Shown here: positions 23,620 through 31,478 of the stretch, in pieces
Numbering within the stretch: position 1 is the first letter of the stretch
How the letters are laid out: the number at the start of each line of letters is the position of its first letter
Source of the DNA: Acidimicrobium ferrooxidans
GTDB lineage: Bacteria; Actinomycetota; Geothermincolia; Fen-727; Anoxymicrobiaceae
NCBI GenBank assembly: GCA_020723485.1
Contig: DYIU01000001.1
Coordinates: 599,380 to 663,379 of the forward strand
Length of the DNA: 64,000 bases
Direction: 5' to 3'
The notes under the pieces: model-generated
Seen by the model: the letters and a program-made list of their open reading frames with translations, nothing else
What the model was told of the DNA's origin: nothing
The model's database searches: none
Translations under genes and position numbers: made by a program

Positions 23620-24717
23620 TCAGTCTACGGCTTCGAAGCGGTCCTTCAGCTTCTTCATGACGCTCGGCATGGTGGTGTACTCCATCTCCTCGAGCGGGAG
23701 CCTGTGCGGCTCGAACGGGCCGTGCCGCCTGAGGTAGTCAGCCGCGTCGAGAGCGATCTGCCGGGCGTTGTCGTAGCTCTTGTCCGCGAACATGTCACGC
23801 GGCCCGATGAGCTTGCCGTCCTTCAGCTGGAAGCCGAGGCACACGACGCGAGGCGGGCCGTCGAAGCGGGTGGGAGTGTCGTCCTCCATCCCGACCGGCA
23901 TGAGCGGTCCGTGGTGCGAGCCCCTCATCCAGCCGGCGACCGTGTGGGGGAACGCGAACGGCTCGAGCACCTCACCGACAGCGGGAAGGCCGCTCTGGGA
24001 GCGGACAGCCATGACCGGGTCGTCCTTGCCGACGTAGCGGCCGGCCATCAGGAACAGGCGCTGGGTCGATGTGACCGCGACCGGCTCGTCATTGCCCTTC
24101 CTGAAGATGTGCTTGATGACGTAGCGCGACGGCGAGCCTATGAATACCAGAAGGTCGTACATCTCCTCGGGAAGGTTGAAGATTATCTTGCGCTCGCCGA
24201 TGAGGTCGAGGACCTCGAAGCGGAACCCGTCGTGCATGCTGGGGTCGATGACCAGGCCGATGGTGTTGAACGGGTCGGCGAACATCTTGTAGAGCGGCAT
24301 GTTCCAGGCGCCGGGCTCGGTCTTGTCCGCCAGGAACAGGAGGATAGGCTCCGAGGGGCGCTCCTCGATGGTCATCTCGGCAAACCCGGGACCCATGCCC
24401 TTGAGGTTGCCCGAGAAAGCGTCCACCAGGAGGTCCTGGCCGGCGCCGTACTGGCCGTACTCGCGCGCGACCTCTGTCATAGCGGTGAACGTGTCCCACG
24501 AGAACTTGTGTATCTCCTCGTTCTCTATGCCTTTGGTGTGGGTCATGATAAGGGCGATGTCGTCGCCGACCTCACCCTGGCAGTAGTCGATTATCATGCC
24601 GTCTTTCTTGGCCTTGTCTAACTGTGCCACGCAGCATTTCCGGAGCTCGGGGTGCACGTCGGAATGACCGACCCAGCCCCCTACGTCCGCCTTTATAATG
24701 CTCAGCGTTACCTCCAT
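23620..24717 (-). CDS. Fructose-1,6-bisphosphate aldolase/phosphatase (bifunctional, archaeal type)
   Basis: 365 aa. The N-terminal SIIKADVGGWVGHSDVHPEL, GDDIALIMTHTKG, and the catalytic Tyr and Lys in GRYVGKDDPVM (Y-x-x-K spacing as in the archaeal enzyme) are intact. AGWMRGSHHGPLMPV and the C-terminal MKKLKDRFEAVD are also present. The enzyme condenses triose phosphates and dephosphorylates the FBP formed, a one-way gluconeogenic step found in archaea and deeply branching or anaerobic bacteria. AAGGAGG precedes the ATG, and a TATAAT lies about 50 nt upstream (24768-24773 on this strand). It fits pyruvate synthase operation of the por operon. Confidence 0.95.
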   Translation of the reverse strand: MEVTLSIIKADVGGWVGHSDVHPELRKCCVAQLDKAKKDGMIIDYCQGEVGDDIALIMTHTKGIENEEIHKFSWDTFTAMTEVAREYGQYGAGQDLLVDAFSGNLKGMGPGFAEMTIEERPSEPILLFLADKTEPGAWNMPLYKMFADPFNTIGLVIDPSMHDGFRFEVLDLIGERKIIFNLPEEMYDLLVFIGSPSRYVIKHIFRKGNDEPVAVTSTQRLFLMAGRYVGKDDPVMAVRSQSGLPAVGEVLEPFAFPHTVAGWMRGSHHGPLMPVGMEDDTPTRFDGPPRVVCLGFQLKDGKLIGPRDMFADKSYDNARQIALDAADYLRRHGPFEPHRLPLEEMEYTTMPSVMKKLKDRFEAVD

Positions 24718-24832
24718 GTGCCAACCTCCTTGAAACTGCCGTTAAATCCAGAAAAGCGCACCTATTATAGCAAACAGATACGATGCCCACCGGCAAAGGC
24801 CTGCCCTGGGGAGAAAATCGCCGGCCCGGTCA

Positions 24833-24862
24833 TTGACCGTATTCCTATCGAGATGGTAGATT
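24833..24862 (+). promoter_or_regulatory. Promoter of the Rrf2-family regulator
   Basis: TTGACC (24833-24838) and TAGATT (24857-24862) are separated by 18 bp, about 80 nt before the TTG start. The regulator may bind here itself, but I see no clear palindrome. Confidence 0.55.
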
Positions 24863-24941
24863 ATTTCGGCTGAAGCCGTACCATGAAAGCAGGGAGCCCG
24901 CGGTGTCGGGCAGTGGAAGGACGAGTGCGCGGAGGCGGCAT

Positions 24942-25355
24942 TTGAAGTTCTCGACAAGGGCCAGGTATGGGATGAGGGCGATGCTGGACCTGGCTGTGAA
25001 CGGACAAGACGACCTGGTCCTCCTGAAAGACATAGCCGAGCGGCAGGGGATCTCCAAGAGGTACCTCGAGCACATGATGACCCTCCTGCGCAACAACGGC
25101 CTCGTGGTCGCGGAGCGCGGCGCGAGTGGAGGTTACCGGCTCGCGCGCGAGCCTTCGCAGATACAGCTGGACGAGGTGTTCGAGGCCCTCGAGGGGAAGC
25201 TGGCGCCGGTGGAGTGCGTAAGGGACGCGGCGTCGTGCGAGAGGTCGGACGACTGTGTGGTCAGGCTCCTCTGGTGTGATGTGACGACGGCGATGCGCGA
25301 CGTGCTTGCGTCCCGGACGCTCGAGGACCTCAGGCAGCAGTGGCAGTCACTCTAA
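24942..25355 (+). CDS. Rrf2-family transcriptional regulator, IscR-like
   Basis: 137 aa from TTG 24942, 6 nt after GGAGG. The winged helix STRARYGMRAMLDLAV...QGISKRYLEHMMTLLRNNGLV...GASGGYRLAREP is typical Rrf2. Three cysteines with C-x6-C-x5-C spacing (ECVRDAASCERSDDC) match the [2Fe-2S] ligands of IscR. It therefore probably senses Fe-S supply or oxidative stress and controls Fe-S assembly genes. The cysteine desulfurase 5 kb away is a plausible target but is not adjacent. Confidence 0.88.
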   Translation: MKFSTRARYGMRAMLDLAVNGQDDLVLLKDIAERQGISKRYLEHMMTLLRNNGLVVAERGASGGYRLAREPSQIQLDEVFEALEGKLAPVECVRDAASCERSDDCVVRLLWCDVTTAMRDVLASRTLEDLRQQWQSL

Positions 25356-25370
25356 AGCCGGGGCCGGGCC

Positions 25371-26561
25371 TCACCTGTTGTAATAGCCGTACTTGACCAC
25401 GGACTCCATCATGGTTTTCACGTTCTCGGGCTTCGCGTTGGGCGCCACCTCGCACCCGGAAGAGAGGATGAAGCCGCCGCCTTTACCGACTTCCTCGATG
25501 AGCCTGTGGCAGTACTCGTCCACCTCAGTCGTGGAGCCGAGGGCCAGGAGGTCGGCCGGGACGTCGCCCGCGATGCACATCCGGTCTCCGATTATCTCCT
25601 TTGCCTTGAATATATCGGACGTCCCGTCGAGCTCCACTACGGCGCACCCCGCCGGGAGCTCTCGAAGGGCCTCGAAGTTCAGGTCCCAGTTGCCGTCGCA
25701 GTGGAGCACGGACGGCCTGCCCTGGGCCTTCAGCCGTTCCACGAGGTCCTTGAGGGAGGGCAGGGACAGCTTCCGGAATGTGTCAGGGGATATGAAATCG
25801 TTTGAAGAACGGTGCAGGGCGATTGCCGCCCTCTTGACGCCCAGGATGCGCGCTGCCGACGTTATCAGGTAGAGGTTTCCCGCCGTCATCGCGTCCGCCG
25901 CCCCCGCTATCAGGTCGGGATGCTTCTTGAGGTCGCGCGAGAAGTTCACCAGGCCCCGAGCCATGGAGAAGCTGTCGAAAGCCGCCTCAACGCCCGCGCC
26001 GGCAAGCGGTATGACGCCTTCCTTGCTCCACCGCATGAAGTCCCTTCTCCAGGTTATGAGGTGGTCCAGGAGCCGCGGCATCATGTACGCGTACCCCCTT
26101 ATCCCCGGCTGCACGTGGCCCCATATCTTCGGCAGCCACCTCATGACGAGGCGCAGGAACGACAGGTCCGGGATCTGTTTTGCCATCTTCATGATCCACT
26201 GGTAGTCCTCGAACGGCATGATCTCTTCTTCCAGGTACTGGTGGATGGCGTCGCGCGGGAGGCCTATCCCCGGCTCGAGCACCTTCATCGGGAAGATGAG
26301 CGACAGCACCTCCACGTGATAGAAGTTCCACGGGGCGTATAGGTCCCAGGGCCCCAGGTCGCGGAAGCATTTGTCGATAGCGCTGTTCCAGGTGGCCGCG
26401 TCGTACAGGTCGGCGTTATCCACGCCCGCGTACTTCGCCGCGAAGTAGTAGATGCGGTGGGAGACCGGCACGCGGTCGGGAACCTGCAGGTTGATGACAG
26501 CCTGAAGCCTCTGCTCGGAGGTCATGGTGTCTTTCTCGTGTATCAGCTTTGTTGCCTTCAC
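25371..26561 (-). CDS. Uroporphyrinogen-decarboxylase-type corrinoid methyltransferase, copy B
   Basis: 396 aa, GTG start after GGAGGTATGAGCA. It belongs to the UroD/MtaA/CmuA fold: RLQAVINLQVPDRVPV at the N-terminus, LHRSSNDFISPDTFRKLSLPSL, the zinc-ligand segment SVLHCDGNWD and SGCEVAPNAKPENV at the C-terminus. Such enzymes move methyl groups between a substrate or coenzyme and a corrinoid protein rather than decarboxylating porphyrins. It is the last gene of a five-gene unit and closely related to the methyltransferase two genes upstream. The substrate is unknown; methoxylated aromatics or methylamines are options. Confidence 0.87.
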   Translation of the reverse strand: MKATKLIHEKDTMTSEQRLQAVINLQVPDRVPVSHRIYYFAAKYAGVDNADLYDAATWNSAIDKCFRDLGPWDLYAPWNFYHVEVLSLIFPMKVLEPGIGLPRDAIHQYLEEEIMPFEDYQWIMKMAKQIPDLSFLRLVMRWLPKIWGHVQPGIRGYAYMMPRLLDHLITWRRDFMRWSKEGVIPLAGAGVEAAFDSFSMARGLVNFSRDLKKHPDLIAGAADAMTAGNLYLITSAARILGVKRAAIALHRSSNDFISPDTFRKLSLPSLKDLVERLKAQGRPSVLHCDGNWDLNFEALRELPAGCAVVELDGTSDIFKAKEIIGDRMCIAGDVPADLLALGSTTEVDEYCHRLIEEVGKGGGFILSSGCEVAPNAKPENVKTMMESVVKYGYYNR

Positions 26562-26639
26562 TGCTCATACCTCCTCGAAGATCCGGTGAGCATGACCTGC
26601 TGCCCGGGGCGCGCCGGGCCCGCCCCGGAATGCGGGTGT

Positions 26640-27263
26640 CTATGCCAGGAACCGCTCGGCAAGCGCGACGGCTTCGGAGGGGTCCTTTCCGTAGGCGTCG
26701 GCGCCGCAGTACTCGAGCACGGTCTCGTTCACCGGACCGCCGCCGATGATTATCTTGACCGAGTCCCTCGTGCCGGCCTCGACGAAAGCCGCGACCGTAT
26801 CCTTCATGGAATCAAAAGCTACCGTGAGCAGGCCGGACAGGGCGACAAGGGAAGCCCCGGTCTCCTTCGCTGTGTCCACGAAGGACCCGGGAGCTACGTC
26901 TATGCCGAGATCGCGGACCTCGTACCCCGCGCAGCGCAGCATCGTCGCCACGATGTTCTTGCCTATGTCGTGGACGTCCCCCTGCACCGTGCCGATGACG
27001 ACCGAACCCTTCGAGGGCCCGCCCGTCCCCTTCAGGTGCGGCTCTATCAGGGCCACGGACTGGTTGAATATCTCGGCGGAGAGGATGAGGTCGGGGAGGA
27101 AATACTCCCTGGCCTCGAACCTGTTGCCCACCGTCGACATGCCCGCCCGCAGGGCCTCCACCAGCCCCAGGGGGTCCGCTCCCGCGTCAAGGGCCTTTCT
27201 CACCTCGGCCAGGGCGCCGTCCTCGTCGACGTCCGATATGAAACCAGCGATGCTGTCACTCAC
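26640..27263 (-). CDS. Corrinoid (B12-binding) methyl-carrier protein, copy B
   Basis: 207 aa. It has an N-terminal methionine-synthase-like four-helix cap (VGNRFEAREYFLPDLILSAEIF) and a Rossmann-like B12 domain. GTVQGDVHDIGKNIV contains the D-x-H-x-x-G motif that supplies the lower-ligand His. LSGLLTVAF and KIIIGGGPVNE follow. It carries the methyl group for the flanking UroD-type enzymes. GTG 27263 is chosen over GTG 27272 because AAGGAG is 8 nt upstream. The start lies inside the end of the preceding methyltransferase gene (8-nt overlap). Confidence 0.9.
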   Translation of the reverse strand: MSDSIAGFISDVDEDGALAEVRKALDAGADPLGLVEALRAGMSTVGNRFEAREYFLPDLILSAEIFNQSVALIEPHLKGTGGPSKGSVVIGTVQGDVHDIGKNIVATMLRCAGYEVRDLGIDVAPGSFVDTAKETGASLVALSGLLTVAFDSMKDTVAAFVEAGTRDSVKIIIGGGPVNETVLEYCGADAYGKDPSEAVALAERFLA

Positions 27264-28521
27264 CAGTACCACTCCTTTCAGTCAATTGATCCGCGAACCC
27301 CGCCGCAACGGCTCTGGAGGCGGTGACCCGGTCGGTCCCGTAGTAACCGTACCTGGCCACCGACTCGATCATCGCCTTGACGTTCTCGGGATTCGCGTTG
27401 GGGGGTATCTCGCATCCGGCTCCCATGATGAAACCGCCGCCCTTCCCTACCTCCTCGATGAGCCTGTGGCAGTACTCGTCGACCTCGGACGGCGAGCCCA
27501 GGACGAGCATGTCCGGCGGGACGTCTCCCATGATGCACATCCGGTCACCTAATACCTGCTTGGCCAGGAAGATGTCGGTGGGCCCGTCGAACTGGGCGAC
27601 GCAGTTGCCCGCGGGCAGCTCGCGCAGCCTCTCCAGGTTGCGGTCCCAGTTGCCGTCGCAGTGGAGCACGCACTGGATGCCGGACGCCACCAGCCTCTCC
27701 ACGAGCGCCTTGAGAGAGGGAAAGGACAGCTCGTCGAAAGTCTTTGGCGAGATGAAGTCGTTCGAGGAGCGGTGGAGGAAAATCTCAACCCGGGGTACGC
27801 CCATCAGGGCGGTGACAAGCCTCAGGATGAAGTAATAGCCGTCGGTCAGCGCCTCGGCCGCGCGCGCGATCTCGGCGGGTCGGTCCCTGCAGTCGCGCAC
27901 GAAGGACATCAGGCCCCGCGCCAGCGAGAAGCTGTCGAACGCCGCCTCCGGCAGGAACCCGTAGAGAACCGTTGAGCCGCGCCTCTTGAAGCTCTCGAAC
28001 TCCAGACGCCACCCTGCGAGGTTGATCGCCAGGCGGGGCAGGATATACGCCCACGTCCTCCAGCCGTCTTCGAGGTGCTCCCAGGCTCTCGATATCATCT
28101 TCATGAAGAACGGGATGTACGACAGGCTGCCCCAGCGTTCGCCGAGGTCGATGGTCCAGGCGTAGTCCTCCGCCTTCATGACCTCCTCCTCCAGCAGCTG
28201 GCAGATGCTGTCTTCGGGAAGGTCACGCCCGGGCCATCTCGCCACCATCGGCATGATGAAGGTGTAGACCTCCGGGCAGCGCGGATTGACCGGGTAGTAG
28301 ACGTCCCAGGGGCCGAGCTTCTCGAAGCACCTGTCTATCGCCGCGCGGTACTTGGCGGGCTCGCTCCAGAGCTCATAGACCGTTATCCCCGCGAACCTGG
28401 CGGCGAAGTAGTAGATGAAAGGGCACGCCGGAACGCGGTCCGGCACCTGGAGGCTGATGACAGCCCGGAGGCGCTCTTCCGCTGTCATTGTGTCCCGTGG
28501 ATATAGCATCGTCCGTTTCAA
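27256..28521 (-). CDS. Uroporphyrinogen-decarboxylase-type corrinoid methyltransferase, copy A
   Basis: 421 aa from TTG 28521 after GGGGAGGAG. It has the same layout as the second copy: RLRAVISLQVPDRVPACP, FLHRSSNDFISPKTFDELSFPSL, CVLHCDGNWDRN and GAGCEIPPNANPENV, so the Cys/His metal site is intact. Identity with copy B is high by eye in the second half and lower in the first, where substrate contacts are expected. That suggests the two copies serve different methyl donors. It has an additional 25-residue C-terminal tail. Confidence 0.87.
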   Translation of the reverse strand: MKRTMLYPRDTMTAEERLRAVISLQVPDRVPACPFIYYFAARFAGITVYELWSEPAKYRAAIDRCFEKLGPWDVYYPVNPRCPEVYTFIMPMVARWPGRDLPEDSICQLLEEEVMKAEDYAWTIDLGERWGSLSYIPFFMKMISRAWEHLEDGWRTWAYILPRLAINLAGWRLEFESFKRRGSTVLYGFLPEAAFDSFSLARGLMSFVRDCRDRPAEIARAAEALTDGYYFILRLVTALMGVPRVEIFLHRSSNDFISPKTFDELSFPSLKALVERLVASGIQCVLHCDGNWDRNLERLRELPAGNCVAQFDGPTDIFLAKQVLGDRMCIMGDVPPDMLVLGSPSEVDEYCHRLIEEVGKGGGFIMGAGCEIPPNANPENVKAMIESVARYGYYGTDRVTASRAVAAGFADQLTERSGTGE

Positions 28522-28525
28522 TAGC

Positions 28526-29170
28526 TCACTCCTCCCCGCCGGTGAACTTGCGCGCGAACCTGACCGCGTCGGAGGCGTCGCGGCTCCAGGCGTCAGCCCC
28601 GGCGAACTCGCAGACCCGCTGTGACACCGCCCCTCCTCCGAGCATTATCTTCACTTTCCCCCTCAGGCCCTCGCGCTCGAAAGCCGCCACCGTCTCGCGC
28701 AGGGGCTCGTAAGCCATGGTGATGAGGGCGCTTATCCCGACGACGCCGGCGCCGCTGGAGCGTGCGGCCGCGAGGAACTGGGACGGCTTGACGCTCACTC
28801 CCAGGTCCACCACCTCGAAGCCCGAGTAGTGCAGCAGCGTGGCGACGATGTTCTTGCCTATGTCATGGACGTCGCCCAGCGGGGCGCCCAGCACGACCTT
28901 GCCGAGCGGCTCCGATTCGGAGGGGCGGAAGCATTCCGAGGCCTCGAGCAGCTCCATTACGCTCTTGAATATCTCGTCGGAGATGATGAGCCCGGAGAGG
29001 AAGTACTCGCGCTGCTCGTAGCGCCGTCCTACGACGTCGAACCCCTGGCGGCACATCTCGATTATCCTGAGGGGCTCGATCCCGGCGGAGAGCATCTCGC
29101 CGACGAGGGCGAGCACCTCTTCCTCTTCCAGGTCTCCCATCGCCTTTACCAGCCTGGCCTCGTCATCCAA
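28526..29170 (-). CDS. Corrinoid (B12-binding) methyl-carrier protein, copy A
   Basis: 214 aa from TTG 29170 after GAGGTGA. It has the cap domain VVGRRYEQREYFLSGLIISDEIF, the B12 motif GAPLGDVHDIGKNIV, ISALITMAYEPL and KIMLGGGAVSQRVCEFAG. It is paralogous to the second corrinoid protein downstream. It begins 11 nt after the GntR gene and is followed by copy A of the methyltransferase with a 4-nt gap, so the genes are co-transcribed. No RamA-type corrinoid reactivase is in the window. Confidence 0.9.
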   Translation of the reverse strand: MDDEARLVKAMGDLEEEEVLALVGEMLSAGIEPLRIIEMCRQGFDVVGRRYEQREYFLSGLIISDEIFKSVMELLEASECFRPSESEPLGKVVLGAPLGDVHDIGKNIVATLLHYSGFEVVDLGVSVKPSQFLAAARSSGAGVVGISALITMAYEPLRETVAAFEREGLRGKVKIMLGGGAVSQRVCEFAGADAWSRDASDAVRFARKFTGGEE

Positions 29171-29181
29171 CGTTCATCACC

Positions 29182-29928
29182 TCAGAGTAGCCGGCTCGAG
29201 GACTTGAAACTGAACCTGTCGCCCCGGTATATGAGCCAACCCCAGGCGACCCGCCTGTCGTTGGCCGCGAAGATGAGCTGTTCCATGCAGAAGGCCGCGG
29301 AGCCCTTCGCGCTCCCCAGGAGCCTGCCCTCGGCGGTCGTGAGCGTCGTGACTGAGAGCTCGAGGTCGGCCCGGACCGGCGCCATCCGCTGGTTCGCGGA
29401 GAACAGCTCCTCGACCGAGCCGTGCCCCAGCTCCGCCTCCAGCAGGGGCTGCGAGCGGTCGAGGAGGATGTACTTGCGGTCGTAGACCAACGGCTCGCCG
29501 TCGCCCTCGAGCACCCGCTCGAGAAAGATGACCCGCTCCCCCTTCCTGACGCCCAGGCGGCCGGCGGCCGTGCGGCCCGCCCGCACCACCTTGACGCCCA
29601 GGAGCGAGACCTCCGAGGAGAGCCCCTGCTTTCGCATCTCGTCGTGGAAGTCGGGGATGAGGAAGTACCCGCCCTCGACCTGGGGCTTGTTCACGAAAGT
29701 GCCGCGCCCCCTGTCCCGGCGGACCAGCCCCTCGTCGGTGAGGATGGAAATGGCCTTTCTTGCCGTCATGCGGCTCAGGCCGAATTCGGCGGAGAGCTCG
29801 TTCTCGCTCGGGACCCGGTCGCCCGGGCGGAGCTCGCCGTCCATTATCCTGACGTACAGGATCCTCGCGAGCTGGTAGTAAGCGGGCGTGAAAGAGTCCG
29901 CGTCTATCAGCTGCTGCTTTGCCGGCAA
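29182..29928 (-). CDS. GntR-family (HutC/UTRA) transcriptional regulator
   Basis: 248 aa from TTG 29928, 5 nt after GGGAGG. It has an N-terminal winged helix (YYQLARILYVRIMDGELRPG, SENELSAEFGLSRMTARKAI, RRDRGRGTFV) and a C-terminal UTRA ligand-binding domain (GVRKGERVIFLERVLEGDGEPLVYDRKYI...). It is the first gene of the corrinoid methyltransferase unit. It presumably autoregulates through the TTGTATATACAA palindrome placed over its transcription start. The inducer is likely the methylated substrate or a product. Confidence 0.9.
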   Translation of the reverse strand: MPAKQQLIDADSFTPAYYQLARILYVRIMDGELRPGDRVPSENELSAEFGLSRMTARKAISILTDEGLVRRDRGRGTFVNKPQVEGGYFLIPDFHDEMRKQGLSSEVSLLGVKVVRAGRTAAGRLGVRKGERVIFLERVLEGDGEPLVYDRKYILLDRSQPLLEAELGHGSVEELFSANQRMAPVRADLELSVTTLTTAEGRLLGSAKGSAAFCMEQLIFAANDRRVAWGWLIYRGDRFSFKSSSRLL

Positions 29929-29950
29929 GCCGACCTCCCTCGCGCACAAT

Positions 29951-29987
29951 GGGGTCAGGTCACTTTGTTGCGTTTTGTATACGCAAC
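29951..29987. repeat. GGGGTCAGGTC-type dispersed repeat, copy 1 (partial)
   Basis: It starts GGGGTCAGGTCACTTTGTTG and ends with a small inverted repeat GTTGCGT...ACGCAAC (29967-29987). It shares the core GGGGTCAGGTCN(C/T)TTTGTTGC with elements at 41345 and 59253. It lies in the leader of the GntR operon. Confidence 0.6.
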
Positions 29988-30000
29988 CATGATAGTCAAG

Positions 30001-30051
30001 TTGTATATACAAGAATACAAGTATGCTAGCGGCTGCGGCACGGCGTGTCAA
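30001..30051 (-). promoter_or_regulatory. Promoter and operator of the GntR-corrinoid methyltransferase operon
   Basis: On the minus strand, TTGACA (30051-30046) and TAGCAT (30028-30023) are 17 bp apart, a near-consensus promoter. Right at the expected start of transcription are TTGTAT/ATACAA half-sites: a perfect 12-bp palindrome TTGTATATACAA at 30001-30012 and another ATACAA at 30015-30020. GT...AC ends are common in GntR operators. A repressor bound here would block initiation. Confidence 0.75.
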
Positions 30052-30117
30052 GTGGCGGAAGGGATTCGGCGCCTGGCTTATAATTACAAACACGTGACGC
30101 CAGAGGAGGTGCCGGAC

Positions 30118-31275
30118 ATCAGATACGTATACCTCGACCACGCGGCCACGACGCCTCCGCACCCGGAGGTGGCGAAGGCGATGGAGCCGTACCTTGCCGA
30201 AAAGTTCGGCAACCCGTCGGCGCTCTACGCGCTGGGCCGCGAGTCGCGGAACGCCATCGAGGAGGCTCGTGGCAAGGTCGCCTCGCTCATCGGGGCTCCG
30301 CCCGACGAGGTCTACTTCACCTCCGGGGGCAGCGAGTCGGACAACATGGCCCTCCTCGGCACCCTGCTCGCCAACGAGGCGAAGGGTAACCACGTCGTGA
30401 CCACCGCGATCGAGCACCACGCGGTGCTCGAGACCGCGGAGTTCCTTCACAAGCACGGCTACGAGGCCACCATTGTCGCCGTTGACTCGGAAGGGCTCGC
30501 AGACCCTGACGAAATAAGAGCCGCTATAACGCCGAAGACCGTGGTCGTCTCGGTCATGCACGCCAACAACGAGGTCGGGACCATAGAGCCTCTCGCGGAG
30601 ATCTCTACCGTGTGCCGCGAGGCGGGCGTCGTCTTCCACAGCGACGCTGTGCAGACGGTGGGGAACATCCCACTGGACGTTGGCGAACTGGGCGTCGACC
30701 TCCTGAGCATGTCAGGCCACAAGCTCTACGGCCCCAAAGGCGTTGGCGCCATCTACATCCGGAGAGGGACGAAGATATCCCGCTTCATCCACGGCGGCGA
30801 GCAGGAGCGTGGGATGCGCGCCGGCACCGAGAACATAGGCGGCATTGTCGGCCTGGGCACCGCGGCCGAGATGGCCTCGCTCGAGATGGATGAGAAAGTG
30901 CCGCGGACCAGGGCACTCCGCGACAGGCTCATCGAGGGGCTCACCTCCTCGATTGACGATATGGCCTTGAACGGCCACCCGGAAAGGCGCCTGCCCAACA
31001 ACGCGCACTTCCGCATCAAGTTCATCGAGGGCGAGGCTATCTGCCTTCAGCTCGACACCTTCGGGATATTCGCTTCCACGGGCTCGGCGTGCTCGTCCGA
31101 GGCGCTCGAGCCCTCGCACGTGCTGCTCGCGATGGGGGTGGACCCCCGCGAGGCGCAGGGCTCGGTCCGTTTCTCGCTCGGCCGCTCGACGACGGAAGAG
31201 GACATTGACTACGTCATCGAGAAGCTGCCGCCGGTAGTGGCGCGCCTCCGCTCCATGTCCCCCTTCGCAAGGTAG
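30118..31275 (+). CDS. Cysteine desulfurase (NifS/IscS family)
   Basis: About 385 aa PLP enzyme that transfers sulfur from cysteine to Fe-S scaffolds. Motifs: VYLDHAATTPPHPEV, TSGGSESDNMALLG, AIEHHAVLE, HANNEVGTIEP, the PLP lysine in SMSGHKLYGPKGVGA, and the persulfide cysteine loop STGSACSSEALEPSHVL (class I type). The start is unusual: AGAGGAGG lies 8 nt before an ATC at 30118, which would give the family-like N-terminus MRYVYLDHAATT. The alternative is GTG 30094, shortly after TATAAT (30079-30084), as a leaderless start that adds eight residues. It is divergent from the GntR operon. No iscU is adjacent. Confidence 0.93.
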   Translation: MRYVYLDHAATTPPHPEVAKAMEPYLAEKFGNPSALYALGRESRNAIEEARGKVASLIGAPPDEVYFTSGGSESDNMALLGTLLANEAKGNHVVTTAIEHHAVLETAEFLHKHGYEATIVAVDSEGLADPDEIRAAITPKTVVVSVMHANNEVGTIEPLAEISTVCREAGVVFHSDAVQTVGNIPLDVGELGVDLLSMSGHKLYGPKGVGAIYIRRGTKISRFIHGGEQERGMRAGTENIGGIVGLGTAAEMASLEMDEKVPRTRALRDRLIEGLTSSIDDMALNGHPERRLPNNAHFRIKFIEGEAICLQLDTFGIFASTGSACSSEALEPSHVLLAMGVDPREAQGSVRFSLGRSTTEEDIDYVIEKLPPVVARLRSMSPFAR

Positions 31276-31302
31276 CGCAACAGGTCGGTCCCACAGTGCG
31301 CA

Positions 31303-31467
31303 GGTGTCGGACATTTGCGTAACAGAAGCAACAACATTGGAACGCCGAATCATCCTTGACGGAATCGAGTCTTTTGAGACTCTTCCAGCCACTTGAGCTG
31401 TTCTTTATGTTGCTTGCGTTGCTTGTGTGATGGAGAGATGTCTTCTGTTATGCAAACGTCCGACACC
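31303..31467. repeat. 165-bp palindromic element with 26-bp imperfect terminal inverted repeats
   Basis: The left end 31303-31328 and right end 31442-31467 are inverted copies matching at 24 of 26 positions (GGTGTCGGAC...AACAGAAG). Internally there is a small hairpin, GAGTCTTTTGAGACTC. It lies between convergent genes (cysteine desulfurase and dnaE2) and encodes no protein. It looks like a MITE or a REP-type element mobilised by an enzyme encoded elsewhere. No other copy is in the window. Confidence 0.7.
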
Positions 31468-31478
31468 AGTCGGTAGGG

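Noticed and set aside
29929-30639. Long open frame extending the GntR gene upstream to 30639
   Set aside because: It is antisense to the well-supported cysteine desulfurase and would bypass the TTG 29928 with its GGGAGG site and the promoter/operator.
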